Shown here one piece after another: positions 34,421 to 46,226 of a stretch of 64,000 bases of DNA. The DNA comes from Scleromitrula shiraiana (taxonomy: Eukaryota > Ascomycota > Leotiomycetes > Helotiales > Sclerotiniaceae): NCBI GenBank assembly GCA_028455995.1, contig JABELC010000001.1:3708501-3772500 (forward strand), read 5' to 3'. Each line of letters starts with the position of its first letter. The first letter of the stretch is position 1. The notes below the pieces were generated by a model. That model ran no database searches. It worked only from the letters and a program-made list of their open reading frames with translations, and was not told the DNA's origin. Both the position numbers and the translations under genes were made by a program.

Positions 34421-35592
34421 ATGGTTTCTCCAATCATTCCAATCATTGGCCTTGCTGGCTCAGCCGTGGTTGCTACTACCTGTCCTCTTTCTGTCGCCAT
34501 TACAGGAACCACTGAAAATGTAGCTCAAGTTGCGGTTACCAACACTGGCAGCGAGGTTCTTACCGTCTTCAAGGGAAACACTGCATTCAGTGATCATGAC
34601 ACCAAGGATCTTTTGGTAGCTGACGCCGGTATGTTGAAACCCTTCAATCATCCCGACAAATACATGTAAGCTAATGATATGAAATAGAGGGCAATGCACT
34701 CTAATTTGAAGGTGCAGTCGTCAACTACAAGCGCACCGGACTTGCTCTCTCGTTGTTCCAACCATTCAACCAGGAGAGACTATTACTGTTTCTGTCAACG
34801 CAGCAAAGATCTACAAGCTTAACGGTGTTAAGACCGCTACGGTTTCAGCCATTCAAGGTTTCAAGTATGTCACTGGATCAGTTGCACCCAGCTCATTCAG
34901 CGAGACTGCTTTCTGCGAGAGCGTTAGCTCCAACACTGTCACCATGACTCCAGACCAAAGCACTGCTGCCGCGTAAGTTATCACCTAATCCAAACAGGAA
35001 AATTAAATACTAATAAATCTTGCCCTATAGTCAACACATTTCCAACGCAGTATCATCCCTTGGAAAGCGTGTCGTGACCTACAACTCCTGCACATCTGCG
35101 CAAACCACTTCCCTCACAACCACAGTATCTGATGCTATTGCATTGGCCAAGGCCGCATACACCGCAGCAGTCACCGCTGCTGATGACTTCACAACCTGGT
35201 TCAAGTCCACCTCTGAGGATACCAAGGTCCGAACCATCTACAACGATGTGGTCAATGTACAAACCACCTCTCCCAAGATCTACTGCGCCGACGTCTACGG
35301 TGACCGTTCCGATGGATCTGCTCTTTTCTACACCGTCCCAAGTGCCAACACCATCATTCCTTGCCCCAACAATGGTTACTGGGGTTTCCCAGAATTGTCG
35401 CCCACTTGTAATGACTTCGATTATGATAGAGCTGGAAGTATCTTGCATGAGATGACTCATTTGTACGGAACAGATGATTTTGCTTATGGACCAACTGCTG
35501 CTCAGGCATTGTCTGCTGCTCAAGCAGCTGCTAATGCTGATACTTACAAGATGTACGCTAACAGTGTCAAACTTGGTGGTTGCACTGGATAA
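34421..35592 (+). pseudogene. Broken deuterolysin-type metalloprotease (M35)
   Basis: Secreted zinc endopeptidase family. The ATG at 34421 gives a signal-like start (MVSPIIPIIGLAGSAVVA). Segments 34421-34628, 34688-34972 and 35031-35592 carry the family order: an N-terminal beta domain (VAVTNTGSEVLTVFKG), FEGAVVNYKRTGLA, TIQPGETITVSVNAA, and the catalytic domain with HEMTH and the aspzincin GTDDFAYG. Two lesions break it. An in-frame TAA at 34702-34704 lies just before FEGAVV, and a one-base shift lies near 34745-34754, between TGLA and PTIQPGE. An alternative acceptor at the AAG before GTGCAGTC would skip the stop but lose the conserved FE residues, and it does not cure the shift. Everything else, including catalytic residues and TATA box, is preserved, so the loss looks recent. 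Sequencing error is an alternative. Confidence 0.85.
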
Positions 35593-35814
35593 GTGATTCT
35601 GGGATTGTGATATGATCAGGAGTTGGGAGTAGACGAGGTGGGAAGTGAGAAAGTGGAAGTGTGCATATGAATGACTAGTTGAGCAAATGAATTGAATTTA
35701 TTTACTTGACGGTGACTCTTCAACTCTGTGAAAAATCGGATTGACAAGATGATTCTAATCCAGCCCAATTTTGACAGTATTTTATCATGGCTCGAATCTG
35801 AAGACTTTTGCCCG

Positions 35815-36465
35815 TTACTGCTCTTTGCCCAAAGGACTAAGAAGCCAGCTCAATTCCTCGGCTTTTTCTGTCCCAATAAGCTCTCTCAACCCCCCTGGGG
35901 AGAGGAAGTCATGATCACAATATTCAAAACCAGGAATTACAGTCTCGCTGATCAAAAGACCTTGACTTTCTTTCCCTTCCTTATCATCTGGTAGCAGATA
36001 TGAAGCTTTGTATTTCCCGCCATCCACAATCCATTGTAACTTTTCCCCAGCAGCAACATTGTGACCTACAACGAATGTCTCAATTCGTTTCTCAGACCCC
36101 TCTTCATCGGCATGAATCAAGACATATGTGCCTCGTCCCCTATGTAATGTATGTACAGTCCTTCCCTTGTTTCTGTGGAAACCTCCTTGTGGGCCGTTTG
36201 GAGTAAGGAGATAGAAAATTGAGGTCGAAGAATTTCTCAGAAGTGGGTTGAAGCCCAGTCGTCGAGGAGCAAGGTCGGAGGTGGAGGACTTATCGCTGCC
36301 AAATGGCGAGGGATGAGAATCGGGAGCTCGGTCTGTCTCTGCAAAGAATCCGCCTTCGATATGCGGTAGTAGATTGAGTGATTTGATGAGTTCTTGGATT
36401 TGCGGCCCATCAGACTCCGAGGAAGGATAAAAACATGGTTTGATGGTTTGATAAATTGAACCCAT
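35815..36465 (-). CDS. DUF985 / cupin-5 family protein (216 aa)
   Basis: Single-exon gene with ATG at 36465. It matches the small cupin family of yeast YML079W. The N-terminal helix IQELIKSLNLLPHIEGGFFAET leads into NSSTSIFYLLTP, then QGGFHRNKGRTVHTLHRG with clustered His residues. The double-stranded beta-helix follows (TYVLIHADEEG, FVVGHNVAAGEKLQWIV). ESQGLLISETVIPGFEYCDHDF closes the fold before GLRELIG. The length is normal for the family. The biochemical role is unknown; related cupins bind small ligands. No targeting signal. It is convergent with the deuterolysin remnant. Confidence 0.93.
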   Translation of the reverse strand: MGSIYQTIKPCFYPSSESDGPQIQELIKSLNLLPHIEGGFFAETDRAPDSHPSPFGSDKSSTSDLAPRRLGFNPLLRNSSTSIFYLLTPNGPQGGFHRNKGRTVHTLHRGRGTYVLIHADEEGSEKRIETFVVGHNVAAGEKLQWIVDGGKYKASYLLPDDKEGKESQGLLISETVIPGFEYCDHDFLSPGGLRELIGTEKAEELSWLLSPLGKEQ

Positions 36466-38156
36466 GTTGATTCTTTCTTGATATTGACTGCTAGAGATTC
36501 GAATTTTGGATGGGTTTTTTATATCAAGATTTCCTTCAATTATGGAATATAGGGAAAGAAGAATCGGAAAGTTACTCCACCAGCGCAGCTTCCTAGGTTC
36601 ATCGTGAGTGAGATAAGCAGCAGCGTAGCATACCTAAAGACGGCGAACTTGATAAGTCCGAGAGCGGACATTTCGTCAAGTAAAAGGAAAGCTGGTGAAT
36701 ATCAAATCATATGCGCATGGATTAGCAATCGATAAAGGCGGGAAAAATATAAGCCAGAAGGGTCTCTCATCTTTAACTTCATAATGACGTTATAAGAGAC
36801 GTTATAAGATAGGAATAGACGCTTTCGGGGACTGTTTACTGTTCAGTAGTTCTTTGATAAGCATCAATTCAATGAATGGGGGGGAAATATTCAAGCTTGA
36901 AGCTTGTAGAAATGTTCATTAGGCCTAGAATTTAGGGGTAGGTGCTAGGTGCTAGGTGCTAGCTGTTGGACTTGAACATCTCGTATCATGATGTGCGATT
37001 GATTCCGTATGTAATCGATGGCCAGGTTACAATATGGATTCCAAAGGATAAGATTGATGTCAGAATAAAGAAAAGATTTTGAAAGGAATATAGAGCCTTC
37101 AGGGTTACCAATCCAGTGTAACGTTTATGTAGTAGCGGAAACAGACTCTAAGGTCTGAATCCTCGACCTCTCTAGGGGTATTGAGACGTGCTAAGTTAAG
37201 GATTTAAATACAAAGTTCTATTTATATAGAATATAAAAATCACGAGGGGTGAAAAGGAAAAGTCCTCCATATAAATAGTAAATAGTAAATAGACCCTGAA
37301 GATTTATGTAGTAACGAGCCGTTAAGCTTTTGATTCCCTTTCCCTTCAGGGCTTCTCATTATCTCATTATCTCATTATCTCATACATTCCTCCATCTATA
37401 GGTCCTTCCTTCAGAAACAAGTACCAAACGTGATTCGTCAATGGCTTAAATCCTGATTATATAATGCAGCATTCATACCATAATTTTAAGGCTATTAAGG
37501 CATAAAATTATCAATTGGGTGAATGTAGGGGTTAATCATCCGAATGAGTTTAAATTTATTGAATTTGTCTCTTGTCCAGATGCCCGCCCATGTTACCTTT
37601 CAAGATTGTCCGTCAACTTGTCTGTTCTGGTCCGTTCTGTCTCCTTTTTTCATTACTACATAGGTAGTAGAATTGATAATACCACTACAATACAGTACAT
37701 TAATAAAAATAACAATAGTATTTGTATAGTAGTTCTCCTTTCTTCTTCTTCCTCTTCTTCTTCTTCTTCTCCTTCTTCTATCCCACTCCTTACTTTATAC
37801 TTATACTCGAGGTCTCTCTCTCTCTCGCTCGCTCTCTCTCTCTCTCTCTTTCCTACGTATTCATATTTGCATATTTTACTCAATTCCCAAACAAAACAAA
37901 ACGAAACCTCCGCGGATGTGGATGTGGATGTGGATGTGGATGACTTTTATTACGAATTACGACTGGATCGAACGATACTTACGAGTTCTTGTACATTTCA
38001 CTCGCATGCCTCTGTATAAAGCTGTAATTATACCAAATACATTCATACTTCATTTATCGAGTTAATACACTCCTTTGAACGAGCAAATTCTTTCATTTCG
38101 AACTTCCTACTCGACAGTTGCCCTTTTTTCTTTTCTTTTTATTATTGTTTTCGATT
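36466..38156. other. Long region with simple repeats upstream of the ArfGAP gene
   Basis: About 1.7 kb without a supported gene. It carries GGTGCTA repeated three times near 36940-36962, TCTCATTA repeats at about 37353-37382, TTC runs at about 37738-37780, CT runs at about 37815-37852 and five GGATGT units at about 37914-37943. The pyrimidine-rich 3' half is probably the promoter and leader of the ArfGAP gene. Upstream short frames here are by-products of the repeats. Confidence 0.6.
37738..37943. repeat. Cluster of microsatellites (TTC, CT, GGATGT)
   Basis: Three different simple repeats lie within 200 bp: TTC/TCC at about 37738-37780, CT at about 37815-37852 and five head-to-tail GGATGT at about 37914-37943. 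They sit 215-420 bp upstream of the ArfGAP start codon. Confidence 0.8.
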
Positions 38157-40241
38157 ATGGCAGGAATACTAAGCAAGAGGCAACTTGCGCGGAATGAGAT
38201 TGCCTTGCAAGAACTTGTCAAGTTGCCGGGAAATAATGTTTGCGCCGATTGTCAGGCTAGAAATCCAGGTATTATTCGAGATCTCACCTCGCCCAAGCAT
38301 CAACTAACTTTACAATAGGATGGGCAAGTTGGAGTGTAAGTGAAGATCCGCGGAACCTCTACTCGGGCGAATCGATCGCTGGTGGCATCAAATTTACTAA
38401 TTCTGGAATAGCTGGGCATATTTCTATGCATGCGATGCGCGGCGATACACCGAAAGCTAGGAACGCATATAACAAAGGTCAAATCACTGAGTATGGATTC
38501 ATGGTCTAAGGATCAAGTAGATGTGGGTTCAACAAAAGAGTTCGATCTTGAATATATCTAATATCTTGGACAGCATATGAAGCGCGTTGGAAATACCGCT
38601 TCGAATCAAATTTATAACCCCCAGAATACACGACCTCCAATCCCTATCGACGCAGATGAAGCAGATTCAGCCATGGAACGATTTATACGTCAAAAATATG
38701 CAAACGGGCCGCATGTTCAAAAGCGAAACCACACAGGAAGCACCAGTTCTGATGATCATCCGCCACCTCTTCCACCTAAAAATGGGAGCAAATTTGGGTT
38801 TAGGTCGGCTTCTTCCATATTTCCCCTATCCTCAAAATCCAAGAAAGAACCTCGTGATGAATGGGATCCTCGGGACAAACCACAACCACCTTCACCAGAT
38901 ACACCACGGAAGAATAGCAAACAATCGAGGATATTCGGGGCTTCAATAAATACATCGGATGAACTAGAGTCAAAGATGGCTAAATTACGAGACATGGGAT
39001 TTACAGACGAAAAGAGGAATAGCGCTGTGCTGAAGGGCTTGGGAGGAAATTTGGAAAAATCCATTGAGACTCTGGTTCGATTGGGCGAAGGTACTCGTAG
39101 TGTTTCTGGATCGAAATCGGGTTCTTCCGTAAATGCTTCTGGACCGCGAACACCGGCGAGTCCTATAGGATTATCATTAGGACCACAGCCAACGAGCCCA
39201 GCTACAACATACAGCTCAAACAATCCATTTGACAAGCTTGACAGCCCATCATTCTCACAACCATTATCGACACAGGGCATGGCACCTGGCGGGCCAATAC
39301 AGACCAACCCCTTTCAAAATAATATGTCAACGAATCCTTTTGGCTTGATGCCATCACAATCACAATTAGACCTTAACCAGGCATTTCAGAATATGGCAGT
39401 ATCTCCGTCACAACCTCTTTTCCCACATCATACAGGTGGACTTCCTGGACCACAGCCTCCGCCATTACAACAACTTTATCAGCAATCTATGACTCCTCCG
39501 ATTCCTGGACCGCAAAGACATTACCAACCAGTGATTTATGAGAATTCGGTCCAACAATCGCAGCCGCTGCCTCCATTTCCTCAACAAAACACGAGTTCAA
39601 ACCCATTCATGCAACCAACTTCAGCGGTCAATACCAATCATCAGCCAAACCCGTTCATGCAACAGTCGGTGATGAATCAAAGTTTATTCAATAGCCCAGT
39701 TGCACAGTCTCCACAACAACAAAACCTACCGGGGCCTTTTGCTATAGGAGGACAACAAGTCCAACAGCAAATGAATCCTTTCTTTAGCCAGGCTAACAAC
39801 CAGTCACAACCGCAATATGGATATCAACAGCATGGCCAGGCTCAGACTCAAAATCAAGTCCAAAATCAACCACAATATGATCAATACCGTCAACAAACTT
39901 ATCCCTTGATGTCTCAACCAACTGGACGAATGGTAGATAAGCGAAGCATTATGGATTTATATAACTATCCTCAAATGGCCCCTGCAATTCCAGAGCAACA
40001 GCCGAATCCGAACCCATACCAGGCTCAACCTCAATCCATTGAGATGCCACAACAACCCACTGCAATGGCGAGCAGTAGAAATCCATTTATGTCAAGTGTA
40101 GGAGGAGCAGTACCGAACGTGGCAACGGAGATATCCAATGTACCTAAACAAAGTCGGGAGAGCATGCTTATAGACGCAGGAGGATGGCAAAATGGAAGGC
40201 ATAGTCCAGATGCATGGGGTACGATAAGTGGGAGGAGATGA
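38157..40241 (+). CDS. UBA-domain ArfGAP protein (Gts1/Ucp3-like, 635 aa)
   Basis: GTPase-activating protein for Arf GTPases in membrane traffic. Exons 38157-38268, 38319-38335 (17 nt), 38412-38522 and 38574-40241. The splices restore the ArfGAP zinc finger CADC...CMRC, the GWASWSLG core and AAIHRKLGTHI with its arginine finger, then SMDSWSKDQV. A UBA domain follows at about residues 205-250 (MAKLRDMGFTDEKRNSAVL). The rest is Gln/Pro/Asn-rich and disordered, with seven NPF tripeptides (e.g. TNPFQN, SNPFMQ, RNPFMSS). NPF is the ligand of EH domains, linking the protein to endocytosis. The arrangement matches fission yeast Ucp3 and budding yeast Gts1. A micro-exon of 17 nt is notable. Appears intact. 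Confidence 0.94.
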
Positions 40242-41114
40242 ATGAAAAGAGATTACATAGAGAGTAAACAATTCTTGGTATAACATCCATTTTTTGGTGT
40301 TTGAATGGCATTCCGGAGCTAGCGTTTAATTAGCGGGATGTCATATCATATACCTCAGCAGGCTAAAACTTGGCCATTCTAAGGGAAACAGTAGAACCGT
40401 GCTATATAGATGAAGTCGGCCGGTCAGTATACCTCACGTATCCCAAATTATAAATTTGATAAATATAACCAAGCTGTGTTATGCCGTGCTCCCTTGTCGT
40501 TTCTTTCGGGCCTACTATCATACCATGCGCATCCTAGAGACGAAAAACAATTTACGGGGGAGCAACAAGCCTAAAAGTTAACGAACCCACGCGAACCCCA
40601 GAATATCAGTTAGACGGAATATGTACTAATAAACCTACCCCGCTTTATGCCCCGCAATATGATGCACTGATTATCAGTTTGTCACTCATTGTCGGCCACG
40701 AGTTCACCATGAGTCCAACCTAACCTCGTCAATACGGCCAAGTTTTTTTTATATGCTGGATTTGTTGAGTACTTGGGCAAAACCTTGGTTGAAGGTAATA
40801 GAATAGAGAGGTTGGACGGAGTCGCCGAGTTTCACTGCAATGTTTTTCAGCAGTAGGGTTTTTTGAAACTAATAAATAGTGAACATTTAGTTACCTAATA
40901 AACACATAGATATTGAATCTTGAGAGCTTGGAAATACGTCATTAATATAGTTGCTCGAGCATAAATACAAGTATTTGATCAATTAATTCACTTCTTAGTT
41001 TATTGTAGATTTCTCTTTGTTTAGATTCCATTTTGTATTCGAATCGAGTCTTGGGATATGGACTCAATTGCCATTGTTTAAAAGTAATAAAACGGAACAT
41101 TTCTCTAATACAGA
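40242..41114. other. Intergenic region
   Basis: About 870 bp without a supported gene. It contains the 3' flank of the ArfGAP gene and the promoter of the acid trehalase. Nothing distinctive is seen. Confidence 0.6.
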
Positions 41115-44100
41115 ATGTCATCTTCAATTCTGTACAGTGCATTCGCACTCTGCTTATTGCCTTTTCAAGTTTTCGCCGCGACTGATTTCTCTACCACAGC
41201 TGGATTATCGACTTGGAACCAGAGCGATTGGTCTTTAACTACTAGAACTTATATTCCAGGACATTATCAATCTCGATTGTCACTTGCTAATGGGTAAATT
41301 TCAAGGGCTCATGCACTAGAATCTACATCATCTTACTGATCTCATTCTAGTTACGTCGGTGCATCTCTTGCTGCTGCAGGACCATTTTTCGAAAAAGACG
41401 GAAATCAAACAGACCCAAATGGTATACCGCCTTCGAACGGATGGCCACTTTTTGATGACAGAATTTCCTTTTCTACAATATCGGGATTTTACGATGTAGA
41501 ACCGGCGACTATACCACCTCAAGGAACTAACTATCCTTGGCTGAATCAATATGGCTGGGAATCATTCATTAGTGGTATACCACATCCAACCGCAATACTG
41601 TTTTCGTTTGGATCGAATTATCTCGATGCTAGGGTTAGCAATACGTCTATTACAGATTTCTCATCTAAATTATCCTTCAAGACCGGCGTGGCTGAATGGG
41701 CATATACGTGGGTACTGGATCAAAACACGACTTTCAATGTCACATATACTACAATTTTCAGTCGAGAAAGACCAAATGTTATAGCTACAAAAGCTATCAT
41801 TATTCCATCGAGAGATATCGAAGGCCAAGTCACGGATATATTAGATGGCCGTAGCGCATTGCGCTCCACTCTGGCATCCAAAGGATTAGATGAAAATTCG
41901 ACTACTATATACTCTTCTGTTCATCCAGACAATCTTCCGGATATAACGGGATATATTGTGTCTGGCGCCAATTTCTCGAATAGCTATACAAACATCTCTT
42001 CAAGGACGAATATTAGTGAAGGCTATATAAGCTCTTCCAACGACACAACCATCGGTCAGACTTTCAGCATCAGTTTGAAAGCTGGAGAATCTGCCATCTT
42101 CTATAAATATGTCGGTGTTGCTTCAACAGATAAGTTTAAAGATGCTGCAAATGTTGCAAGAGAGGCACAATCATCAGCACAAGAATTTGGATGGGACAAT
42201 CTTTTGACAGAACATATTACTGCGTGGTCCGAAATAATGACTCCAGATGCTGTTGATGATTTTACGGATCCGAATACAGGAGAACTGCCAAATGATGCAA
42301 ATGTCGAAGCTTTACATATTGCCTCTGTTGCAAACACCTATTATCTTCTTCAGACTTTACAACCTGATGGCAGTGGATTAAATGACAATAGTTTATCAGT
42401 TGGAGGGCTAGTTTCTGATTCCTATGCTGGATTAGTGTTCTGGGATGCAGATTATTGGGTGGCACCTGGACTCAACTTAGCATTTCCAGATTGGAGCAAG
42501 CAAATCAGCAATTTCCGTGTCAAGCAGCATGAACAAGCTTTAGAAAATGCTGCATTTAACAATTATACGAATGGAAGTGCTCTTTATTCCTGGACGGCTG
42601 GAAGGTATGGAAATTGTACTGGTACTGGACCTTGCGTCGATTACGAATATCACCTAAACTATGATATCGCGTTTAATTTGATTCAAGAGTACAACATCAC
42701 TAACAACAAAACATGGTTTGACGATGGACCAAGGCAGATCATCGAAAGTGTTGCAATTATGACAGGGCATTTATTGACATACAACGATACCACTGACTCA
42801 TATTGGATCTATAATATGACAGATCCAGATGAATATGCGAACAACAAGGATAATGGAGCTTTTAGTATGGGTTCTGCTTCAGCTTTGCTGGAGCTTGCAA
42901 ATTCTTTGAGAGTAGCTCAAGGATTGCCAATCAATCAAACCTGGAAAGATCAACAAGAGAACATTCAATTTCCGTCTGCAGCATCAAATATAACGCTTGA
43001 ATATCAGACAATGAACAATAGCGTCGAAGTCAAACAAGCTGACGTTGTCTTGTTAACGTATCCGTTGGATTTTACTCAAGGCTATTCCGAGGCAGAGAAA
43101 CTATTGGATTTAGATTACGTTAGTCTTCCCCTTCTCCTACTTGATTTATATATCACTAACATCAAGATAAGTACGCTAATAAGCAATCGCCAAATGGACC
43201 AGCAATGACTTACTCCATCTTCGCGATAAATGCAAATGCATTGTCTCAATCCGGTTGCTCTGCTTATACTTATACACTAAACGGGTTCCTGCCATACTTG
43301 CGAGCACCTTGGTATCAGTTCTCTGAACAAGCTGTCGATGACATCACCCTCAACGGCGGTACAAACCCCGCATTTCCATTCCTAACCGGCCACGGAGGAG
43401 CCAACCAAGTCGTTCCCTTCGGCTACCTAGGAATCCGAACCGACCAGCCAATTCTATACCTCAACCCATCTCTACCCCCTCAAATCCCCCATGTAAAAGT
43501 CCGAACATTCCACTTCGCCGGCGCCACCCTCTCCGCCACCATGAACCAAACCCACACCCAAATAACCCGCCACCCCTCCACCAAACTAACCGATCTCTAC
43601 GCCAACACATCTCTCCCCTTCTCAATCGGAACTCCCTCGTCCACTTCAAACGCAACAACCTATAGCATTTCCACTAACCAAACCCTTACTATCCCCAACC
43701 GTCTCTACTTCACCAATATCACATACCCCTCTAATCTCCTCCAATGTCTCCCCGTTACATCCCCCGATGCCTACGCAGCTGGTCAATTCCCCCTCGCCGC
43801 CATCGACGGCGCTACATCCACCTCGTGGCAACCGGCGACCAATGCCTCCTCATCTCTATACATAAACACCACTAGTATCACACCTTCATATATCAGCCAC
43901 ATATACTTCAACTGGGGCGAACGACCCCCCTTCAACGTAACCGTATCAATCGGCAACGATACGAACGCGGACGGACAAGTCGTTGGCGGCGAATGGGTGA
44001 TTAAAATCGAAGATGTTACACCCAGTGAGCCGTTTAATGATACGGAGGAGAGGAGTGGCGCGGATGCGGTGGAGCCTGTCGTGGGCAATTCGACGCTGTT

Positions 44101-44215
44101 GGTTGTGGAGGGGGGCGCGTGGAGTGGGCGGTGGGTGAGATTGGAGGTTGAGGGGTGTTGGGTTGGGGATGGAGTGGGCGCGACGGTGGGGGAGTTTGTT
44201 TTGGTTCGGGGGTGA
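41115..44215 (+). CDS. Secreted/vacuolar acid trehalase (GH65, 996 aa)
   Basis: Hydrolyses trehalose to glucose outside the cell or in the vacuole. Three exons: 41115-41293, 41351-43118, 43172-44215. The signal peptide is MSSSILYSAFALCLLPFQVFA. N-terminal GH65 beta-sandwich residues follow (YIPGHYQSRLSLANGYVG), then the (alpha/alpha)6 barrel with VFWDADYWVAPGL. The catalytic acid lies in CVDYEYHLNYDIAF. Splicing intron 2 restores LDYYANKQSPNGPAMTY. A C-terminal discoidin-like domain ends the protein (DGATSTSWQPATN, SHIYFNWGERPPFNV). There are many N-glycosylation sequons. From about 43380 the codon use turns abruptly C-rich, and after about 44040 G-rich, although the reading frame and homology continue. 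Length agrees with fungal acid trehalases. Appears intact. Confidence 0.95.
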
Positions 44216-44601
44216 GAGGGGGTGTGATATGGGTGTATAGATAGATGGATTTGAGGGTGTGCATTGGATGGATAAAATATACACATAAGAGTGAGTACAA
44301 TGAGATATGAGATATGAGATATGAAATAATGACATGGAAATCCCTGGCTGATGTGTGTATCTTCTAATTTGTGTTAAAAAAAACTTTTCAAGATTAGAAT
44401 ATATAAGTAAACAGAAACTTAAAATTCATTCCACAACTATAACGATACTTGCTCCTTCCCAGTTACTATGCATCAATAAGCTGTGTTTAATCGTTGCCAC
44501 CAAGATCTAGAGTTTAAAATTTAAAGTTCAACGATATGACGACAAGGATACAAGTTACCCATATAATTTATTTGATGATCTCTGTATTGTATATACTCGT
44601 A

Positions 44602-44856
44602 GATACTAAAATCGTTTAGGTTTTCGTATTATGTATGGATACTAAGGTTGTTTGAATATCTGTATTGTAGATAGATATTAAGATTATTTGAATATCTGTA
44701 TTATATATAGATATTAAGACCATTTGATTGTTTGGGTTGTAGATGGATATTATAATGGTTTGGATGTCTATATTGTGGACAAATACTAAAGTAGTTTGAG
44801 TGTTTATATTGCGTGGAGATACTCAAATCATTTTAATACTATTTGTATTACATATA
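44602..44856 (+). repeat. Diverged 36-bp tandem repeat (about 7 units)
   Basis: Units start at 44602, 44638, 44674, 44710, 44746, 44782 and 44818, exactly 36 bp apart for the first six. Each begins GATACTAA or GATATTAA, continues with a GTTTGAATATCTGTATT-like core and ends in a TAGATA-like segment. Units differ at many sites, so the array is old. A degraded further unit precedes it (44561-44601) and another follows (to about 44890). No open frame runs through it. Confidence 0.75.
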
Positions 44857-44928
44857 GACTTTGAAATAGTTTTATGGTTTTAATTTAACTAAAGTGATAT
44901 GAAGATTCGTTGAGAAATGAAAGATTTG

Positions 44929-45230
44929 TTGCATATCTAGAGTTTGAACGACGTCATGTATGTAGTGTTATGGTGGAATAGAACTAGTTAGTGTAAGGTT
45001 TTAAGTTTTTGTATTGGAGATAATGATGATCGTACTGTTGCTGTAGTGAATATGGTAATCACGAATGAAATGTGTTTGACTTTAGACAGAATTTTAGGGT
45101 ATCAAATGAATGAATGATCTTGTTGCATATTTCGAAATTCGTACGATGTCATGTAAGGAGGTTAATTAAATGTCTAGCTCGAGCCTAGGTAACCAAGTAG
45201 TCTTGTTGCATATCGGAGATTACATCATGG
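44929..45230 (+). repeat. Three scattered copies of a TTGTTGCATAT-containing motif
   Basis: TTGTTGCATAT occurs near 44937, 45121 and 45203. The first two copies are followed within 20 bases by a similar ACGACGTCATGTA / ACGATGTCATGTA segment; the third is more degraded. The copies are short and diverged. They may be remnants of a larger duplicated unit. Confidence 0.45.
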
Positions 45231-46226
45231 GTTACTAAGATTCTCTTAAACTTAAACTTGAAATCATAAATTAGATTACTATTCAAGTTAGTATTATGCA
45301 TTTATAATGAAGATCAGGCGAGGGATTTAAGTTTTTGTTGTTTATCTGAGACTTCGTATCGTATACGAACGAATTTTGAGAAATGGAATATAGTAGAAAT
45401 CTCAATTCGGGTGACGATGAGGTCGTTCCTATAGTGTTTTGGTGGTTACGAAGTCCCCTTTGCTCAAGCTATATCTTTTGAAATATTGAGGGGAGAGGGA
45501 CACTGAAAACTTCGGTTGTATATATAGTATAATTAATTCTCGGGGGTCAATTTAATGTGGATAAGGGAACACCAATTATCTTCAGTTTTGTAACAATCCT
45601 AATGCTAGAAATAAGGAAATGGGCGTGATGAAGGCAAAAGATTGACAGCTGGTGAATCTGTTCCAAGGTTAACTCTAAATACTGCAGTGAATTTCGGAAG
45701 TGTATTGGAGGCATTGAATGAGAGAAAATGAATGAAGGAAAGTAAAGGTAGTTTGATTGGCCGCAGCTATACACTGTTTGTCTTGGTGAAACTATTCACT
45801 CAATATTAAAAATTATCTACTAGAAGAGAATATCAACTAGCTTCATCTTTCAAATTTGCCGCTATGATTTTTGCCATCTTATTCAGATTGGTGTTGTTTC
45901 AAGCCGATAAGTAACAACCAATTCCTATTACAGTGCACATGTTGATGCACATAGATTTCTTATGATCCGAGACGATTTCCTTAGATGTTTCGCTCCAGAT
46001 CTCTCGTTGTGTGTATAGTATTTATGCCACACATACCACAACCTTCTTCATCCAGCTACGTACGCACAATAGAAGTGTTACCCACACTGTCGCTGCTCGA
46101 CACGAAGGTTAAATTACCATTGATTAGCTGCCAGTGAGTATCGACACCCCATTGAGAGAGTGCAAATGGATGGTTAATCAGATACTCTCTCACATAGCCA
46201 TCAATAATTTCGGATTCGGGTCGGCT

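Larger units (their letters stand above)
44216..46226. other. AT-rich repeat-bearing region
   Basis: About 2 kb with no supported gene. It contains a diverged 36-bp tandem array (44602-44856) and three scattered copies of a TTGTTGCATAT motif, both listed separately. The rest is AT-rich and featureless. Confidence 0.6.

Noticed and set aside
37519..38019. 166-codon frame with Ser and Asp-Val runs upstream of ArfGAP
   Set aside because: The runs are translations of the TTC, CT and GGATGT microsatellites; there is no conserved sequence.
43783..44335. Minus-strand Pro/Ser/His-rich frames opposite the end of acid trehalase
   Set aside because: They arise from the G-rich coding strand; the trehalase frame has clear homology and these do not.
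44602..44856. CRISPR-like array
   Set aside because: Units are contiguous with no unique spacers, and the genome is fungal; it is an ordinary diverged tandem repeat.
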